Assembly (NCBI RefSeq): GCF_036784765.1
Contig: NZ_CP136651.1
Coordinates: 2,108,001 to 2,172,000 of the forward strand
Length of the DNA stretch: 64,000 nucleotides
From: Novosphingobium sp. ZN18A2
GTDB taxonomy: Bacteria; Pseudomonadota; Alphaproteobacteria; Sphingomonadales; Sphingomonadaceae
Direction: 5' to 3'
Of this stretch, positions 1 through 8,588 are shown piece after piece (the stretch's first letter is position 1; each line of letters opens with the position of its first letter). The notes beneath the pieces are model-generated. The model was not told the DNA's origin, did no database searches, and worked only from the letters and a program-made list of their open reading frames with translations. The position numbers were made by a program, and so were the translations under genes.

Positions 1-1594
1 TCAGGAAGGCAGGGCCGGTTTGCCCCTGCATCGAGGCGACGAGGCCGCTTGCTCCCTGGCTGAAGGAAAAGCCGATCTGCCTGTCCGGCGCGATGCGCGC
101 GGTGACGGTCGCAGCCAGCACGCGGGCGCGGTCCGCCTGTTCCGGCGCAAGGCGCAGCGGCGCGGCACCGGCAAAATGGCGGGCATCGACGCTGAATGCC
201 ATCGACATGGCGCCATTGCCCATGGAGACGTTACGCGATGCGGTGGAAAGCGCGCCGTAAAGCTTCGGGTCGACACGCGCGGCCTGAAGCGAGCGGGCGA
301 AATCGACGGCATAGGCGCGCGAATACCCGTCCAGCACGATTGCGCCGAGCGTTTGACCGTTGACCGCATCGCCCATGGCCGGGCCGGTAACGGCGACGGT
401 GTCGCCCAGCGGAAGCGCGACCTTCGTCCCGGCGATGGACGTCGTGCCCTGCGGCGCAAAGGCATTGGCGATATCGAGTATGCCCCTGCCGTAGATGCCG
501 TCGGTTCCCGCAGCACCGGCATCGCGCGCCGTCTTCAGCAGAAGGTCGACGATCTGGGCGCCCGTCAGGTTGGGAAACGCCTGCGCCAGCAATGCGACCG
601 CGCCGGTAATCTGCGGGGCGGCGAAACTCGTCCCGTTCACCACCGTCACATATTGCTGGCCGTTCGTCGTTGTCACCTCGATCTGGCTGCCGCTGTAGAC
701 GCAGCAGACGCCCTCGCCCAGGGCGGCAAGAAACCAGTTCTGCTGACTGCCCGCCCTGTTGCTGAATGCGGATATCGTCCCCGTATCGTCCACCGATCCG
801 GCAATGATCACATTGCCGCCACCTGCATTGCGAACGTCGGTGGCGAACGGGTCGGGATTGTTCGGATCGACGGTGGGATCGGTCGAATCCCCCTCATTGC
901 CCGCGGAAACGATCACCACCACGCCCGCCGCCGCGGCCTGGGCGACGGCCTGCCGAACGTTGAGGCTTGCCGTGGATCCGCCCAGCGAAAGGTTGATGAC
1001 GCGCGCGCCGCCCGTCACGGCGGCGTTTATGCCGGCGGCGATATCGGTGTCGTTGAAACTGCAGCCCGAATCTGGATTGTTCGGATCGGCAGTGGCACAC
1101 GATCCCACGGCATCGGCCCGCAGGACCTGGATCGTCGCGTTATATGCGATCCCCATAATCCCGCTGTCGTTGCGCGCCGCAGCCGCCACAAGGGCGACCA
1201 TGTTCCCATGATCGTCCTCGTCCTGGATGCCGCGATTGGCCACAACATCGCGCGAATCGGGCGAGATTCGTCCGGCGAACTCGGTATTCGACGTGTTGAT
1301 GCCCGTATCCACGATGGCCAGCTTCACGCCGGCACCCGTTGCTCCATCCTGCCATGCGGTGATCGCGTTGTGATAGACCGGGCCATCGGACCGGCGATAT
1401 TCGGCCGTGTTGAAGGACGTTGGGGTTGGGCTGGGTGTTGGCGTAGGAGTCGGTGCGGGCGTCGGGGTTGGTGTCGGCGTTGGCGTGGGAACAGGCGCTG
1501 GCGTGCTGTTGACGCCGCCACCGCCGCCGCACGCGCTCAACGCCGCGATCAGAGCCGTCACCGAAGCAAGACACGCCGCGCGGCGACGCATCAT
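1..1594 (-). CDS. S8 (subtilisin-like) serine protease lipoprotein, autotransporter-like; C-terminus outside window
   Basis: The frame runs from tandem ATGs at 1594/1591 off the left edge with no stop, giving about 531 residues. It begins with a lipoprotein signal peptide (RRR, hydrophobic core, lipobox LSAC with Cys22), then polyglycine and a Pro-Thr repeat linker (about residues 30-57). The catalytic domain shows Asp96 in VDTGI, His129 in DDHGN, oxyanion Asn233 in SAGNEG and Ser323 in NGTSFAAP. His is followed by GNM rather than the usual GTH. After the domain come GRGILDI and [12 protein letters not shown], features I associate with autotransporter subtilases, so an outer-membrane beta-barrel may lie outside the window. 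Surface proteolysis is inferred; the substrate is unknown. Divergent from the nucleotidase gene. Confidence 0.9.
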   Translation of the reverse strand, partial: MMRRRAACLASVTALIAALSACGGGGGVNSTPAPVPTPTPTPTPTPAPTPTPTPSPTPTSFNTAEYRRSDGPVYHNAITAWQDGATGAGVKLAIVDTGINTSNTEFAGRISPDSRDVVANRGIQDEDDHGNMVALVAAAARNDSGIMGIAYNATIQVLRADAVGSCATADPNNPDSGCSFNDTDIAAGINAAVTGGARVINLSLGGSTASLNVRQAVAQAAAAGVVVIVSAGNEGDSTDPTVDPNNPDPFATDVRNAGGGNVIIAGSVDDTGTISAFSNRAGSQQNWFLAALGEGVCCVYSGSQIEVTTTNGQQYVTVVNGTSFAAPQITGAVALLAQAFPNLTGAQIVDLLLKTARDAGAAGTDGIYGRGILDIANAFAPQGTTSIAGTKVALPLGDTVAVTGPAMGDAVNGQTLGAIVLDGYSRAYAVDFARSLQAARVDPKLYGALSTASRNVSMGNGAMSMAFSVDARHFAGAAPLRLAPEQADRARVLAATVTARIAPDRQIGFSFSQGASGLVASMQGQTGPAFL

Positions 1595-1751
1595 CGGCCT
1601 GCCCGGTTCATATCCCGACACTACCCAACCCTTCCCCGATCAGGCCTGCGACCACAGGTTGTGCGCGCAATGGCCCCTTTCATGCCTGCATGGTATCGGC
1701 ACAGATGTGAATATCCAATAACGCCCGCAAAGGATGGAAAGAAAACCGCAA

Positions 1752-2429
1752 ATGGCCTTTGATCCCGACCTTGTCGACTGCTGGATTTTCGATCTGGACA
1801 ACACGCTCTATCCGCCCTCCACCCGGCTTTTCGACCAGATCGACGTGCGCATGGGCAATTACATAGCGGACCTTCTCGGGTGTGACGGGCAAGAGGCGCG
1901 GCGCATCCAGAAGCTCTATTTCCACGATCACGGCACCACATTGTCAGGGCTAATGCACAATCACGGCGTGCCGCCGCACGATTTCCTGGGTTATGTCCAC
2001 GATATCGACCTTGCGCCGCTTGCTTCCGCCCCCCGCCTCGCCCCGCTGATCGACCGGTTGCCCGGACGGCGCATCGTTTTCACGAACGGGGACGAACCCT
2101 ATGCGCGGCGCGTGTTGTCGGCGCTGGACCTTGAGAAAGGATTCGAGGCCGTGTGGGACATTCACGCGATGGAATATCGTCCCAAGCCCGAACAATCAGC
2201 CTATTCCGGCATGGTAGAGGCGCTGAATATCGATCCGACCCGATCCGTATTCATCGAAGACATGGCGCGTAATCTCGCGCCCGCAAAGGCCATGGGCATG
2301 CAGACCGTGTGGCTGGATCTTGCCACCGACTGGGGCGACCGGGCGAAGGACGATGCCGCAATCGACCTGGTGATCGGCGACCTGGCAGAATGGCTTGCGG
2401 CGCTTGCCGCGGAGGGCGCGCTCGGCTAG
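1752..2429 (+). CDS. HAD-family pyrimidine 5'-nucleotidase
   Basis: A 225-residue HAD-superfamily phosphatase of the subfamily that includes yeast SDT1-type pyrimidine 5'-nucleotidases. Motif I is FDLDNTLYP with nucleophile Asp14 and acid/base Asp16. Motif II is VFTNGD, motif III the Lys in YRPKPEQ, and motif IV the acidic pair in VFIEDMARN. It should dephosphorylate pyrimidine nucleoside monophosphates in the cytosol, although related members act broadly on phosphate esters. An upstream in-frame ATG at 1734 abuts its purine-rich sequence, so ATG 1752 with GGAAAG about 10 nt upstream is preferred. dapD follows after 37 bp, so the two are probably co-transcribed. Confidence 0.88.
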   Translation: MAFDPDLVDCWIFDLDNTLYPPSTRLFDQIDVRMGNYIADLLGCDGQEARRIQKLYFHDHGTTLSGLMHNHGVPPHDFLGYVHDIDLAPLASAPRLAPLIDRLPGRRIVFTNGDEPYARRVLSALDLEKGFEAVWDIHAMEYRPKPEQSAYSGMVEALNIDPTRSVFIEDMARNLAPAKAMGMQTVWLDLATDWGDRAKDDAAIDLVIGDLAEWLAALAAEGALG

Positions 2430-2466
2430 GCGCGCTCGACCGATTACCGCGAGGGGACGCGCCGCC

Positions 2467-3303
2467 ATGACGACCGAACTGCAAACCGCCATCGACAACG
2501 CCTGGGAAGCTCGTGAGAACGTAACCCCCGCAAGCGCCGACGTGCGCAAGGTTGTGGAGGCAGCGCTCGAACTGCTCGACAGTGGCAAGGCGCGCGTCGC
2601 GGAAAAGACCGGCGGCGAATGGCATGTCAACCAGTGGCTGAAGAAGGCGGTCCTGCTTTCGTTCCGGCTGAACGACAACCGCGTGATGGAAGGCGGCGCA
2701 GCAGGCGCGCCGGCATTCGACAAGGTTCCGTCGAAGTTCGAAGGATGGGGCGAAAACCGTTTTCGCGAAGCCGGTTTCCGCGTCGTGCCCGGCGCTGTTG
2801 CCCGGCGCGGTTCGCACGTCGGCCGGAATGTGGTGCTGATGCCCAGCTTCGTGAACATCGGCGCCTTCATCGATGAAGGCACGATGGTCGACACGTGGGC
2901 AACCGTCGGCTCATGCGCGCAAATCGGCAAGAACGTGCATATTTCGGGCGGTGCGGGGATCGGCGGGGTGCTCGAACCGCTTCAGGCCGGTCCGGTGATC
3001 ATCGAGGACGGCTGCTTCATCGGTGCGCGGGCCGAAGTGGCCGAAGGCGTAATGGTCGGCGAAGGCTCGGTCCTTTCGATGGGCGTTTACCTGGGCGCCT
3101 CCACCAAGATCATCGACCGGCAGACGGGCGAGGTCCACATGGGCCGCGTGCCGCCTTTTTCCGTGGTGGTTCCCGGCTCCATGCCCGGCAGGCCGCTTCC
3201 CGACGGCACGCCCGGCCCCTCGCTCTATTGCGCGGTGATCGTAAAAACCGTGGACGCCCGCACCCGCAGCAAGACCGGCATCAACGACCTTTTGCGCGAC
3301 TGA
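2467..3303 (+). CDS. dapD: 2,3,4,5-tetrahydropyridine-2,6-dicarboxylate N-succinyltransferase
   Basis: A 278-residue enzyme that transfers succinyl from succinyl-CoA to tetrahydrodipicolinate, in the succinylase branch to meso-diaminopimelate and lysine. The length is normal for the family. The N-terminal helical domain ([13 protein letters not shown]) is followed by left-handed beta-helix hexapeptide repeats from about residue 120 ([39 protein letters not shown]). The C-terminus carries [14 protein letters not shown] and the terminal [12 protein letters not shown] 2467 is chosen because GAGGGGA lies about 10 nt upstream and the upstream in-frame extension is not conserved-looking. It follows the HAD gene closely. 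Confidence 0.96.
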   Translation: MTTELQTAIDNAWEARENVTPASADVRKVVEAALELLDSGKARVAEKTGGEWHVNQWLKKAVLLSFRLNDNRVMEGGAAGAPAFDKVPSKFEGWGENRFREAGFRVVPGAVARRGSHVGRNVVLMPSFVNIGAFIDEGTMVDTWATVGSCAQIGKNVHISGGAGIGGVLEPLQAGPVIIEDGCFIGARAEVAEGVMVGEGSVLSMGVYLGASTKIIDRQTGEVHMGRVPPFSVVVPGSMPGRPLPDGTPGPSLYCAVIVKTVDARTRSKTGINDLLRD

Positions 3304-3409
3304 TCTGCGGAACGGCTTCATCCGCGACCGGGAACAGCCGGGAAACAGGCGCGTAGACCCCATAGACCGTCCCGTTCAAGCGGACGGCGAATGTGGGAGT
3401 GTTTGTTCG

Positions 3410-3616
3410 ATGGAACGTCACGGAGAAGAAACGCACGTCACGACCGACGAAGCGCGCGGCGGCGAAACGCCCAGCGTTGTCCGCTATATGCTGCTTGGCG
3501 GAATATTCCTTGCCGCCGCGCTGATGACGATCATCTGGGTTTCCGGTGCCTGGTCGGCAGGCCAGCCCGTCAACGGAACGATCGACGGAAAGCCTACCGT
3601 TTCCGCAACCAAGTAG
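3410..3616 (+). CDS. Small single-span membrane protein, function unknown
   Basis: A 68-residue protein with a charged N-terminal 25 residues, one transmembrane helix (YMLLGGIFLAAALMTIIWVSG, about residues 26-46) and a short polar tail ending PTVSATK. GGGAG lies about 12 nt upstream of the ATG, a weak but usable ribosome binding site. I do not recognise a family. Coding is supported by the clean helix and by placement between two same-strand genes. A chance frame cannot be excluded at this length. Confidence 0.5.
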   Translation: MERHGEETHVTTDEARGGETPSVVRYMLLGGIFLAAALMTIIWVSGAWSAGQPVNGTIDGKPTVSATK

Positions 3617-3699
3617 GGTCAAAACACCGGCTGCACATTCGCGCATGACCGCGCATCGGGGACTGGCGCGCGTTCAACAAGTCGGGCACCAATCCGGCC

Positions 3700-4143
3700 A
3701 TGAACGAAGAAGCGCACAAGCTGATCGCCCGGCTGAACCTGCAACCCCATCCCGAAGGCGGTCATTTTCGCGAAACGTGGCGCGCGCCCGCGCCTGACGG
3801 AGATCGCGCGGCGTCCACCGCGATCCTGTTCCTGCTTGCAACCGGAGAACGATCGCACTGGCACCGCGTCGATGCCGATGAGATCTGGATGTGGCATGCA
3901 GGCGATCCGCTCCTCCTTTCGATGGCAGAGGGCGATGCCGGGCCTGCCACGACATTCAGGCTTGGCGCGGACATCCATGAGGGCGAATTACCGCAGCACG
4001 TGATCGCTGCCGGATCATGGCAGGCGGCGTGCCCGCTCGCTTCCGGGAACGCAGGGTACGTGCTGGTTTCCTGTGTCGTGGCACCTGCTTTCCGCTTTGA
4101 AGGGTTCGAACTTGCTGCACCGGGATGGGAGCCGGGAACGTGA
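3700..4143 (+). CDS. Cupin-fold protein, DUF985 family
   Basis: 147 residues matching the DUF985 cupin family. It opens with LIARLNLQPHPEGGHFRETWR, followed by the cupin core SHWHRVDADEIWMWHAGDPL, where the His/Glu/His cluster would bind a metal. A second beta-segment (PQHVIAAGSWQAA) and the terminal CVVAPAFRFEGFEL follow. Members are small single-domain metal-binding proteins of unclear enzymology, so no reaction is assigned. The stop overlaps the downstream gene's GTG (GTGA), suggesting translational coupling to the DoxX-like membrane protein. Confidence 0.85.
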   Translation: MNEEAHKLIARLNLQPHPEGGHFRETWRAPAPDGDRAASTAILFLLATGERSHWHRVDADEIWMWHAGDPLLLSMAEGDAGPATTFRLGADIHEGELPQHVIAAGSWQAACPLASGNAGYVLVSCVVAPAFRFEGFELAAPGWEPGT

Positions 4144-4550
4144 CGCCGCACAAGTGGCGCACATTCGGGCTCTGGACCCTGGCAATTCTCTATGCGGTCG
4201 CAGGGTATTTCCATCTGACGACGCCCGACCCGTTCATAAGCATAACACCGCAATGGGTGCCGTTTCCGACCACCGTCATCTTCTGGACCGGCCTTGCAGA
4301 GATTGCGGGCGCGGCGGGCTTGATCCAGCCATTCTCCGCGGCGTTGCGCAGGGCGGCGGGCATCGGCCTTGCGCTCTATGCGATCTGCGTATTTCCCGCG
4401 AATATCCATCATTTCATCATGGACATGCACCGTGCAGACCACGGCTTCGGCCTTGGCTATCACATACCCAGAATGCTTTTGCAGCCGGTCCTCGTATGGC
4501 TGGCGCTGTGGGTTTCCGGCGTGACGGACTGGCCGTTCAGGCGGCGCTGA
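4140..4550 (+). CDS. DoxX-like inner-membrane protein
   Basis: A 136-residue protein with four predicted membrane spans (FGLWTLAILYAVAGYFHL, TVIFWTGLAEIAGAAGLI, AAGIGLALYAICVFPANI, MLLQPVLVWLALWVSGV), the layout of the DoxX/DoxX-like family. The function of such proteins is poorly defined; some take part in redox or oxidative-stress complexes. GTG 4140 overlaps the cupin stop by 4 nt (GTGA) and is preferred. An in-frame ATG at 4125 would add five residues. HHFIMDMH between spans 3 and 4 could bind metal, but this is speculative. Confidence 0.75.
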   Translation: MTPHKWRTFGLWTLAILYAVAGYFHLTTPDPFISITPQWVPFPTTVIFWTGLAEIAGAAGLIQPFSAALRRAAGIGLALYAICVFPANIHHFIMDMHRADHGFGLGYHIPRMLLQPVLVWLALWVSGVTDWPFRRR

Positions 4551-4568
4551 AACCGATGCCAGGACGCG

Positions 4569-5156
4569 CTATCGCGGATGCGCCATCGTCCAGAAATGCG
4601 GGCCGGCGCGCGAAACGTCCCATTCTTCGACGACTTCGTAGCCAAGCCGCTGGTAAAGCCCGACGTTCGATGCCGTTGCCGTCTCCAGCACAGGCCGTTT
4701 GCCCGCGCGAGCGGAATGAGCAAGGCCGGCACGTATCGTCTTGCCGCCAAGCCCCTTTCCCTGTTGTTCCGGCCTGACCGCCGCCATCCGCAAATAGAAC
4801 AGTTCTTCTCCGGGCAGAATGTGCATGCCTATCGCCCTGTCGATCCGTTCGGCACGCACGATGGCGGTGCCGAATATCCGCAGGAATTTCAGAATGACCG
4901 GCGGCGTCAGCGCATCGTGCCGATGGACGGTGCCGGGCGGGCGCCACAAGGTGACGGCCCCGGCGTCGGTCGTGCCGAGCACCAATCCGTTGGTCAGGTG
5001 ATCATCGAAGGTCCACCCCATCAACAATGGTAATCGCCTCGCCCTTGTGCGCGGATCGGGGAACAGCCAGCAAATCGCCGGATCGTTTGAAAACGCGGCG
5101 GAAAGCGTCGCGATTGCGGCATCGCGCGCGCTCTTGCCCAACTCAACGATTTCCAT
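4569..5156 (-). CDS. GNAT-family N-acetyltransferase
   Basis: A 195-residue GNAT protein. The acetyl-CoA-binding motif A is LRMAAVRPEQQGKGLGGKTI (Q/R-x-x-G-x-G/A type), and motif B includes NVGLYQRLGYEVVEEWDV. The N-terminal half (AAFSNDPAICWLFPD) matches GNAT members that acetylate small amines or act as detoxification enzymes; the substrate cannot be read from sequence. ATG 5156 is preferred over an ATG 21 nt upstream because GGGGAGGGG sits about 6 nt before it. It converges with the DoxX-like gene. Confidence 0.88.
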   Translation of the reverse strand: MEIVELGKSARDAAIATLSAAFSNDPAICWLFPDPRTRARRLPLLMGWTFDDHLTNGLVLGTTDAGAVTLWRPPGTVHRHDALTPPVILKFLRIFGTAIVRAERIDRAIGMHILPGEELFYLRMAAVRPEQQGKGLGGKTIRAGLAHSARAGKRPVLETATASNVGLYQRLGYEVVEEWDVSRAGPHFWTMAHPR

Positions 5157-5350
5157 CGGCCCCTCCCCTGCCAGCATGACAAAATCTTAATCCCGTCGAA
5201 GGACCGTTGTCAGGCCGAAAGTGCCAAGAGGTCCAAACCCCGTCAAACGGGGCAAGAGCTCAGCGCGGCACGATCTCCAGAAGGGGTGTGTCTGCCCTGG
5301 AACGACGGTGCATCCCTTTCGCACGCCTGGGCTCTTCTGGTCGTAAACTT

Positions 5351-5381
5351 GGGCGGGCGCATTTCTTCGATGCTCCCGCCC
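5351..5381. terminator. Hairpin downstream of the 5436-5891 lipoprotein gene
   Basis: GGGCGGG pairs with CCCGCCC around an inner GCAT/ATGC, leaving a 7-nt loop. It lies 55-85 bp beyond the stop of the minus-strand lipoprotein gene. The T-run after the stem is weak on both strands, so factor-independent termination is only plausible. The 5157-5435 gap otherwise holds a small CCCCGT-CAA-ACGGGG repeat at 5238-5252 and no convincing gene. Confidence 0.4.
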
Positions 5382-5435
5382 ATTTACGTTTTCGGCTATC
5401 TGTGTCGGATCGAAGTGACAGTCAGGCTCGACCGA

Positions 5436-5891
5436 TCAGCTGATCGAGCAGCCCCCATCCCTCTCTTCCGTGCTGCCGCCGGGCGAATACCACACTGACT
5501 TGCCCGGCGTCTTTCGCTGGTCGTGATAGCAGACTTCGGTCCGGCCGCTGCCCGGATCGACCAGTATTTCCCAGTTGTGGTTGGCGCAGTTGCGCGCCTC
5601 GCAAACGCCGGCGACCACTTTGCCGTCGACCATCGCGATCGGCGCTGGCGGCCCGGTGTAGGTCAGCACTTGTGCGACAACCGCCGGATCTTCGACCGTT
5701 GCCTTCACCCCGTCGATAACGGCGCGGTTCTTTTCCCAGCTTATACCGTCGACCTTGTCGGACGGATATTTCCCCACATAGGCCGCCAGGCCGGGGTGGG
5801 CAGTGGCAGCGGCGGTATCGGGCGCACCGCCCGAACAGCCGCAAAGCGCCAGCACGGGGAATGCGGCAAGGATGGCGTGCGACCGGTTCAT
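5436..5891 (-). CDS. Small lipoprotein, possibly Ivy-like (lysozyme inhibitor)
   Basis: 151 residues with a lipoprotein signal (hydrophobic core, lipobox LCGC, Cys19), so probably membrane-anchored facing the periplasm. The mature part has four cysteines. The segment GVCEARNCANHNWEILVD, a C-x4-C with a following beta-strand, resembles the cysteine loop of Ivy-type inhibitors of C-type lysozyme. TGPPAPIAMVDGKVV upstream is compatible with the Ivy layout. That assignment is an inference from one motif. It is a single-gene unit followed by a hairpin at 5351-5381. Confidence 0.7.
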   Translation of the reverse strand: MNRSHAILAAFPVLALCGCSGGAPDTAAATAHPGLAAYVGKYPSDKVDGISWEKNRAVIDGVKATVEDPAVVAQVLTYTGPPAPIAMVDGKVVAGVCEARNCANHNWEILVDPGSGRTEVCYHDQRKTPGKSVWYSPGGSTEERDGGCSIS

Positions 5892-6031
5892 GTTGCTGAA
5901 CTCCCCGAAGAAATCGGGGCGAACCTATTGCGCGCGGGGCGAAGCCGCAATGTCCGTGATGCGCGATATTGCACCACTTTGGCGCCTTGCCCCCGTCAGG
6001 ACAGGTGCGCCGTTCACGCAGGCCGGCCAGT

Positions 6032-6556
6032 TCAACGGCGAGTGATCGTTCCCTCCAGCGTCGCCAAGGTCATGCCGAAGCGACGGATCTTCATCTCGTT
6101 CCGCGCGCTTTGCCCGTCCGGCGCGAAGGTGATCTGCTGGCGCACGTCCATCTTGCCCTTTGTGCGATAGGCGATCGAAAGCACGCGGCCTTCAAGCTGC
6201 CCTTCCACTTTCCCGGCAGCATCGCTGATCGTCCCGCTGAATTGGCCCGGCGCATCTTCATGCAGGCGCCAGTGCCGGGCAAGCGGCTTGTCGTTCCCGA
6301 TCCGCACGGTCTGGTCCAGAACCAGCGTTCCGTCCTGTTCCACATGCCCCCGGCTGACATCGTGCGTTTCTTGCGCTCCCGAGAGCATTTTCTTCAGCTG
6401 CCCGTCCCCCACCGTGGTGCCGGTGAAAAACGTGACCGGATCAACATCCTGCCGGACCGTCGCGGAAGCGGCAGGCGCCGCCGCGGCCACCATCGCCGGA
6501 GCGGCCACCGACATCGCTCCGGCGGCAAGCGCCGACAGGGCCATTAAACGGATCAT
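6032..6556 (-). CDS. DUF3833-like exported protein
   Basis: 174 residues starting with an Ala-rich signal peptide (MALSALAAGAMSVAAPAMVAAAA). The mature domain follows the DUF3833 pattern. It has FFTGTT near the N-terminus, a charged strand LDQTVRIG, RHWRLHEDAPGQFSGTISDA, then GQLEGRVLSIAYRTKG and a terminal RRFGMTLATLEGTI. DUF3833 proteins are periplasmic or lipoprotein beta-sheet proteins of unknown role. This one lacks a lipobox and seems to be cleaved or anchored by its signal. ATG 6556 has GAGGGAGG 8 nt upstream; earlier ATGs lack this. Confidence 0.75.
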   Translation of the reverse strand: MIRLMALSALAAGAMSVAAPAMVAAAAPAASATVRQDVDPVTFFTGTTVGDGQLKKMLSGAQETHDVSRGHVEQDGTLVLDQTVRIGNDKPLARHWRLHEDAPGQFSGTISDAAGKVEGQLEGRVLSIAYRTKGKMDVRQQITFAPDGQSARNEMKIRRFGMTLATLEGTITRR

Positions 6557-6625
6557 GCGACTTGCCTCCCTCATACCGGAGCAAGACGCCGCCGGACGCG
6601 ATAGCCCCCACCCCACGCGGACCAT

Positions 6626-6946
6626 TCAGCCCAGCAGGAAGACAAGGAACGCCAGGGCGAAGGCAGCGTCACCCGCAAGGATCAGGCCCAGCCCTTTCGG
6701 CCCCTGTCCTTTCGCCGCTGCCGGCCCCATCAGCGCGACAACGCCGACCTTGCCGAACACGCCCGCCCACAACATCGGGGCGAAGCGCACCGGATCGGTG
6801 GCGACGAAGGCATAGACAATGCCGAATGCCGCGACGAGCACGCCGATAACCCGCGCCTCAACGCTGTCTCCGCGCAGCATCCCCGGCACGCCGATCACCA
6901 GGTTATATGCGGCGGCGGCCCAGAATATCCCTTCCCACACGGTCAT
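6626..6946 (-). CDS. Small multi-span membrane protein
   Basis: 106 residues with about four hydrophobic spans: GIFWAAAAYNLVIGVPGML, IGVLVAAFGIVYAFVATD, MLWAGVFGKVGVVALMG and GLGLILAGDAAFALAFLVFL. I do not recognise a named family. The ATG at 6946 overlaps the stop of the upstream GFA gene (ATGA), so the two are almost certainly translationally coupled. The reading frame extends upstream inside the GFA gene, but that part is arginine-rich and shadow-like, hence the short start. Confidence 0.75.
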   Translation of the reverse strand: MTVWEGIFWAAAAYNLVIGVPGMLRGDSVEARVIGVLVAAFGIVYAFVATDPVRFAPMLWAGVFGKVGVVALMGPAAAKGQGPKGLGLILAGDAAFALAFLVFLLG

Positions 6947-7353
6947 GCCGGGTTCGTTTCGAAAGCGGGCACGGCGCCGGTATCGACCCAGCACTGTTTG
7001 GAGCGCGTCCAGATATGCGCGGCGGGCGAGAAGAACGAGGTATCGTCCAGCGTGCCTGACTTCACAAACGTCATCCCCGGCGCGACTTCGACGATGGAGA
7101 ACAGCGGCGATCCGCAATTTCCGCAGAACCGGCGTTCCACCGCCTTTCCGCTTTCGCCGCGATCGACATAAGTCCGGGGTTCGCCCTTCGTCACCGTTAC
7201 CGCGCTGTCCGGCACGCCGACGATGGTGGAAAAGGCGCTGCCCGCCTGTTTCTGGCAATGGCTGCAATGGCACACCACCTGCATCGCCGGTTCGCCGTTT
7301 ATTTCATAGCGCACCGCCCCGCACAGGCAGCCGCCGGTCATCGAGTCGGTCAT
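6943..7353 (-). CDS. GFA-domain (Mss4-like) zinc protein
   Basis: 136 residues of the GFA family, named after glutathione-dependent formaldehyde-activating enzyme. Zinc-binding cysteines occur in three places: GGCLCGAVRYEI near the N-terminus, VVCHCSHCQKQAGSAF, and RRFCGNCGSPLF. The fold is established, but most GFA proteins outside methylotrophs have no proven formaldehyde activity, so no reaction is assigned. ATG 7353 is chosen because GGAGGGG lies about 6 nt upstream and GG-C-L-C-G normally sits within ten residues of the start. Coupled to the downstream membrane protein by an ATGA overlap. Confidence 0.88.
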   Translation of the reverse strand: MTDSMTGGCLCGAVRYEINGEPAMQVVCHCSHCQKQAGSAFSTIVGVPDSAVTVTKGEPRTYVDRGESGKAVERRFCGNCGSPLFSIVEVAPGMTFVKSGTLDDTSFFSPAAHIWTRSKQCWVDTGAVPAFETNPA

Positions 7354-7546
7354 CCTCGCCCCTCCAATCCTTATCGCGTGATAGTGTGAGAGAGGGAACG
7401 CGCGGTCAAGCGGGCAAAGGCAGGAAACGGCCGGTGCATTCCTCCATCCGGAAAAGACACGTTTCGCCGCGCGGCGGAAAGGCTTTTGGCTTTTCGCGCC
7501 CGCCATGCCAAGGGAAGCGCCAGCCACGAACAGGGGGACCGGCAGG

Positions 7547-7852
7547 ATGAGCGGCGACGAAGACTATGTGTATGACGAGGATAGCGGAGAATGGATGCCC
7601 GCGTCCGAACTCGCCGCGAAACAGGCCGCCGAAAACGCGGTTGAAGTGCGCGACGCGGTGGGCAACCTGCTGGCGGACGGAGATTCGGTTACGCTGGTGA
7701 AAGACCTTGACGTGAAAGGCGCGGGCCAGACGCTGAAGCGCGGCACCGTGATCCCCGCGATCCGGCTGACCGGAGACGAACAGGAAATCGACTGCAGGTA
7801 TCCCGGCATCAAGGGCCTGGTCCTGCGCGCGGAGTTCGTGAAAAAGCGATAG
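7547..7852 (+). CDS. PhnA/YjdM C-terminal-domain protein lacking the zinc ribbon
   Basis: 101 residues. The C-terminal 70 match the PhnA (YjdM) domain closely: VRDAVGNLLADGDSVTLVKDLDVKG, then GTVIPAIRL, EIDCRYPGIKGLVLRAEFVKK. Family members normally carry an N-terminal four-cysteine zinc ribbon. Here that part is the acidic YVYDEDSGEWMPASE with no cysteines, so the metal site is gone. Despite the historical name the family has no established role in phosphonate breakdown. GGCAGG lies just upstream of ATG 7547. Confidence 0.85.
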   Translation: MSGDEDYVYDEDSGEWMPASELAAKQAAENAVEVRDAVGNLLADGDSVTLVKDLDVKGAGQTLKRGTVIPAIRLTGDEQEIDCRYPGIKGLVLRAEFVKKR

Positions 7853-7909
7853 GACGCGCGCGGGAACGCTGGCGCGCGGTGCGTGCAGGGTGACAGAGGT
7901 GACACCGCG

Positions 7910-8509
7910 TCACCCGCCCCCGCCGGCCTCAAGGTCACGCAAAGCCGCCATTATTTCCGCGTCTGAGATAACGGGTGACGCCACGCGGCGCAGCCTTTCC
8001 AGCTCGCCCGGCCCGTCTTCGGCGGGCGGCCCGTCCGGCTCCTCGCCCGCTTCCACTTTCGCCACCAGCGCATCGAAGGCGCGCGCGTGGCGCTCCGCCT
8101 CAGGCCCGTGCCGCCCCAGCGCGGGCGTGCCGCCAACCGTGCTCCATTGCAGCAGCGCGACGGTGAGCCGCTCGTCAAAGCGGCGGTACGATCCGACCTG
8201 CTCGCCCTGGAAGAACACCGGCACCTCCACGCCATTGAGCGCGCGTTCGAGCGCGGCGTGGGCAAGCACGTGGTAGGAGTGGTGGAAGGCAACCTCCCAC
8301 GCCAGATCGAACGCCCCGCCCTTCAACCGGCTGCGCAGGCGATAGGCCGATTGCCGGCTCATCCCCACGCTGCGCGCGGCTTCCGCGACCGAGTGCGTGG
8401 CCGAAAGCTGCCGCAGGAAATCCGCCTGCCGCGCGTTGGTCCAGCGGCGATTGTCAGGATCGGGCGCGGAACGCGCGCGGCGCGAGGGGACGGGTGCGGG
8501 ATGGGTCAT
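7910..8509 (-). CDS. Helix-turn-helix domain protein
   Basis: 199 residues. After a basic N-terminus, residues about 22-65 form a homeodomain-like HTH: RQADFLRQLSATHSVAEAARSVGMSRQSAYRLRSR, with SVAEAARSVGMSRQSAYRL as the helix-turn-helix. This type occurs in transposase and regulator N-termini. The rest is a helical region of no known domain (AHAALERALNGVEVPVFFQGEQ) and an acidic tail ending in glycines. It may be a sequence-specific DNA-binding protein; target unknown. ATG 8509 is inferred from the start of plausible protein sequence. The upstream side is REP-like repeat. Confidence 0.78.
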   Translation of the reverse strand: MTHPAPVPSRRARSAPDPDNRRWTNARQADFLRQLSATHSVAEAARSVGMSRQSAYRLRSRLKGGAFDLAWEVAFHHSYHVLAHAALERALNGVEVPVFFQGEQVGSYRRFDERLTVALLQWSTVGGTPALGRHGPEAERHARAFDALVAKVEAGEEPDGPPAEDGPGELERLRRVASPVISDAEIMAALRDLEAGGGG

Positions 8510-8588
8510 CCGGCAGGATAGGGCACATTTGGGGGTGTGTAGGAAAGGGGTTTGGGGCGATGTATCGCGATTGCCCACCCCTGACCGC

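Noticed and set aside
1407..1721. A plus-strand frame with Gly-Val repeats.
   Set aside because: The repeats are the complement of the protease Pro-Thr linker.
20..1762. A 580-codon frame on the plus strand opposite the left-end protease.
   Set aside because: It is Arg/Ala/Gly-rich with no domain, while the opposite strand encodes a complete catalytic subtilase with signal peptide. High-GC antisense frame.
5207..5443. A 78-codon plus-strand frame in the gap after the GNAT gene.
   Set aside because: No ribosome binding site, Arg/Ser-rich, overlaps the hairpin at 5351-5381; no sign of coding.
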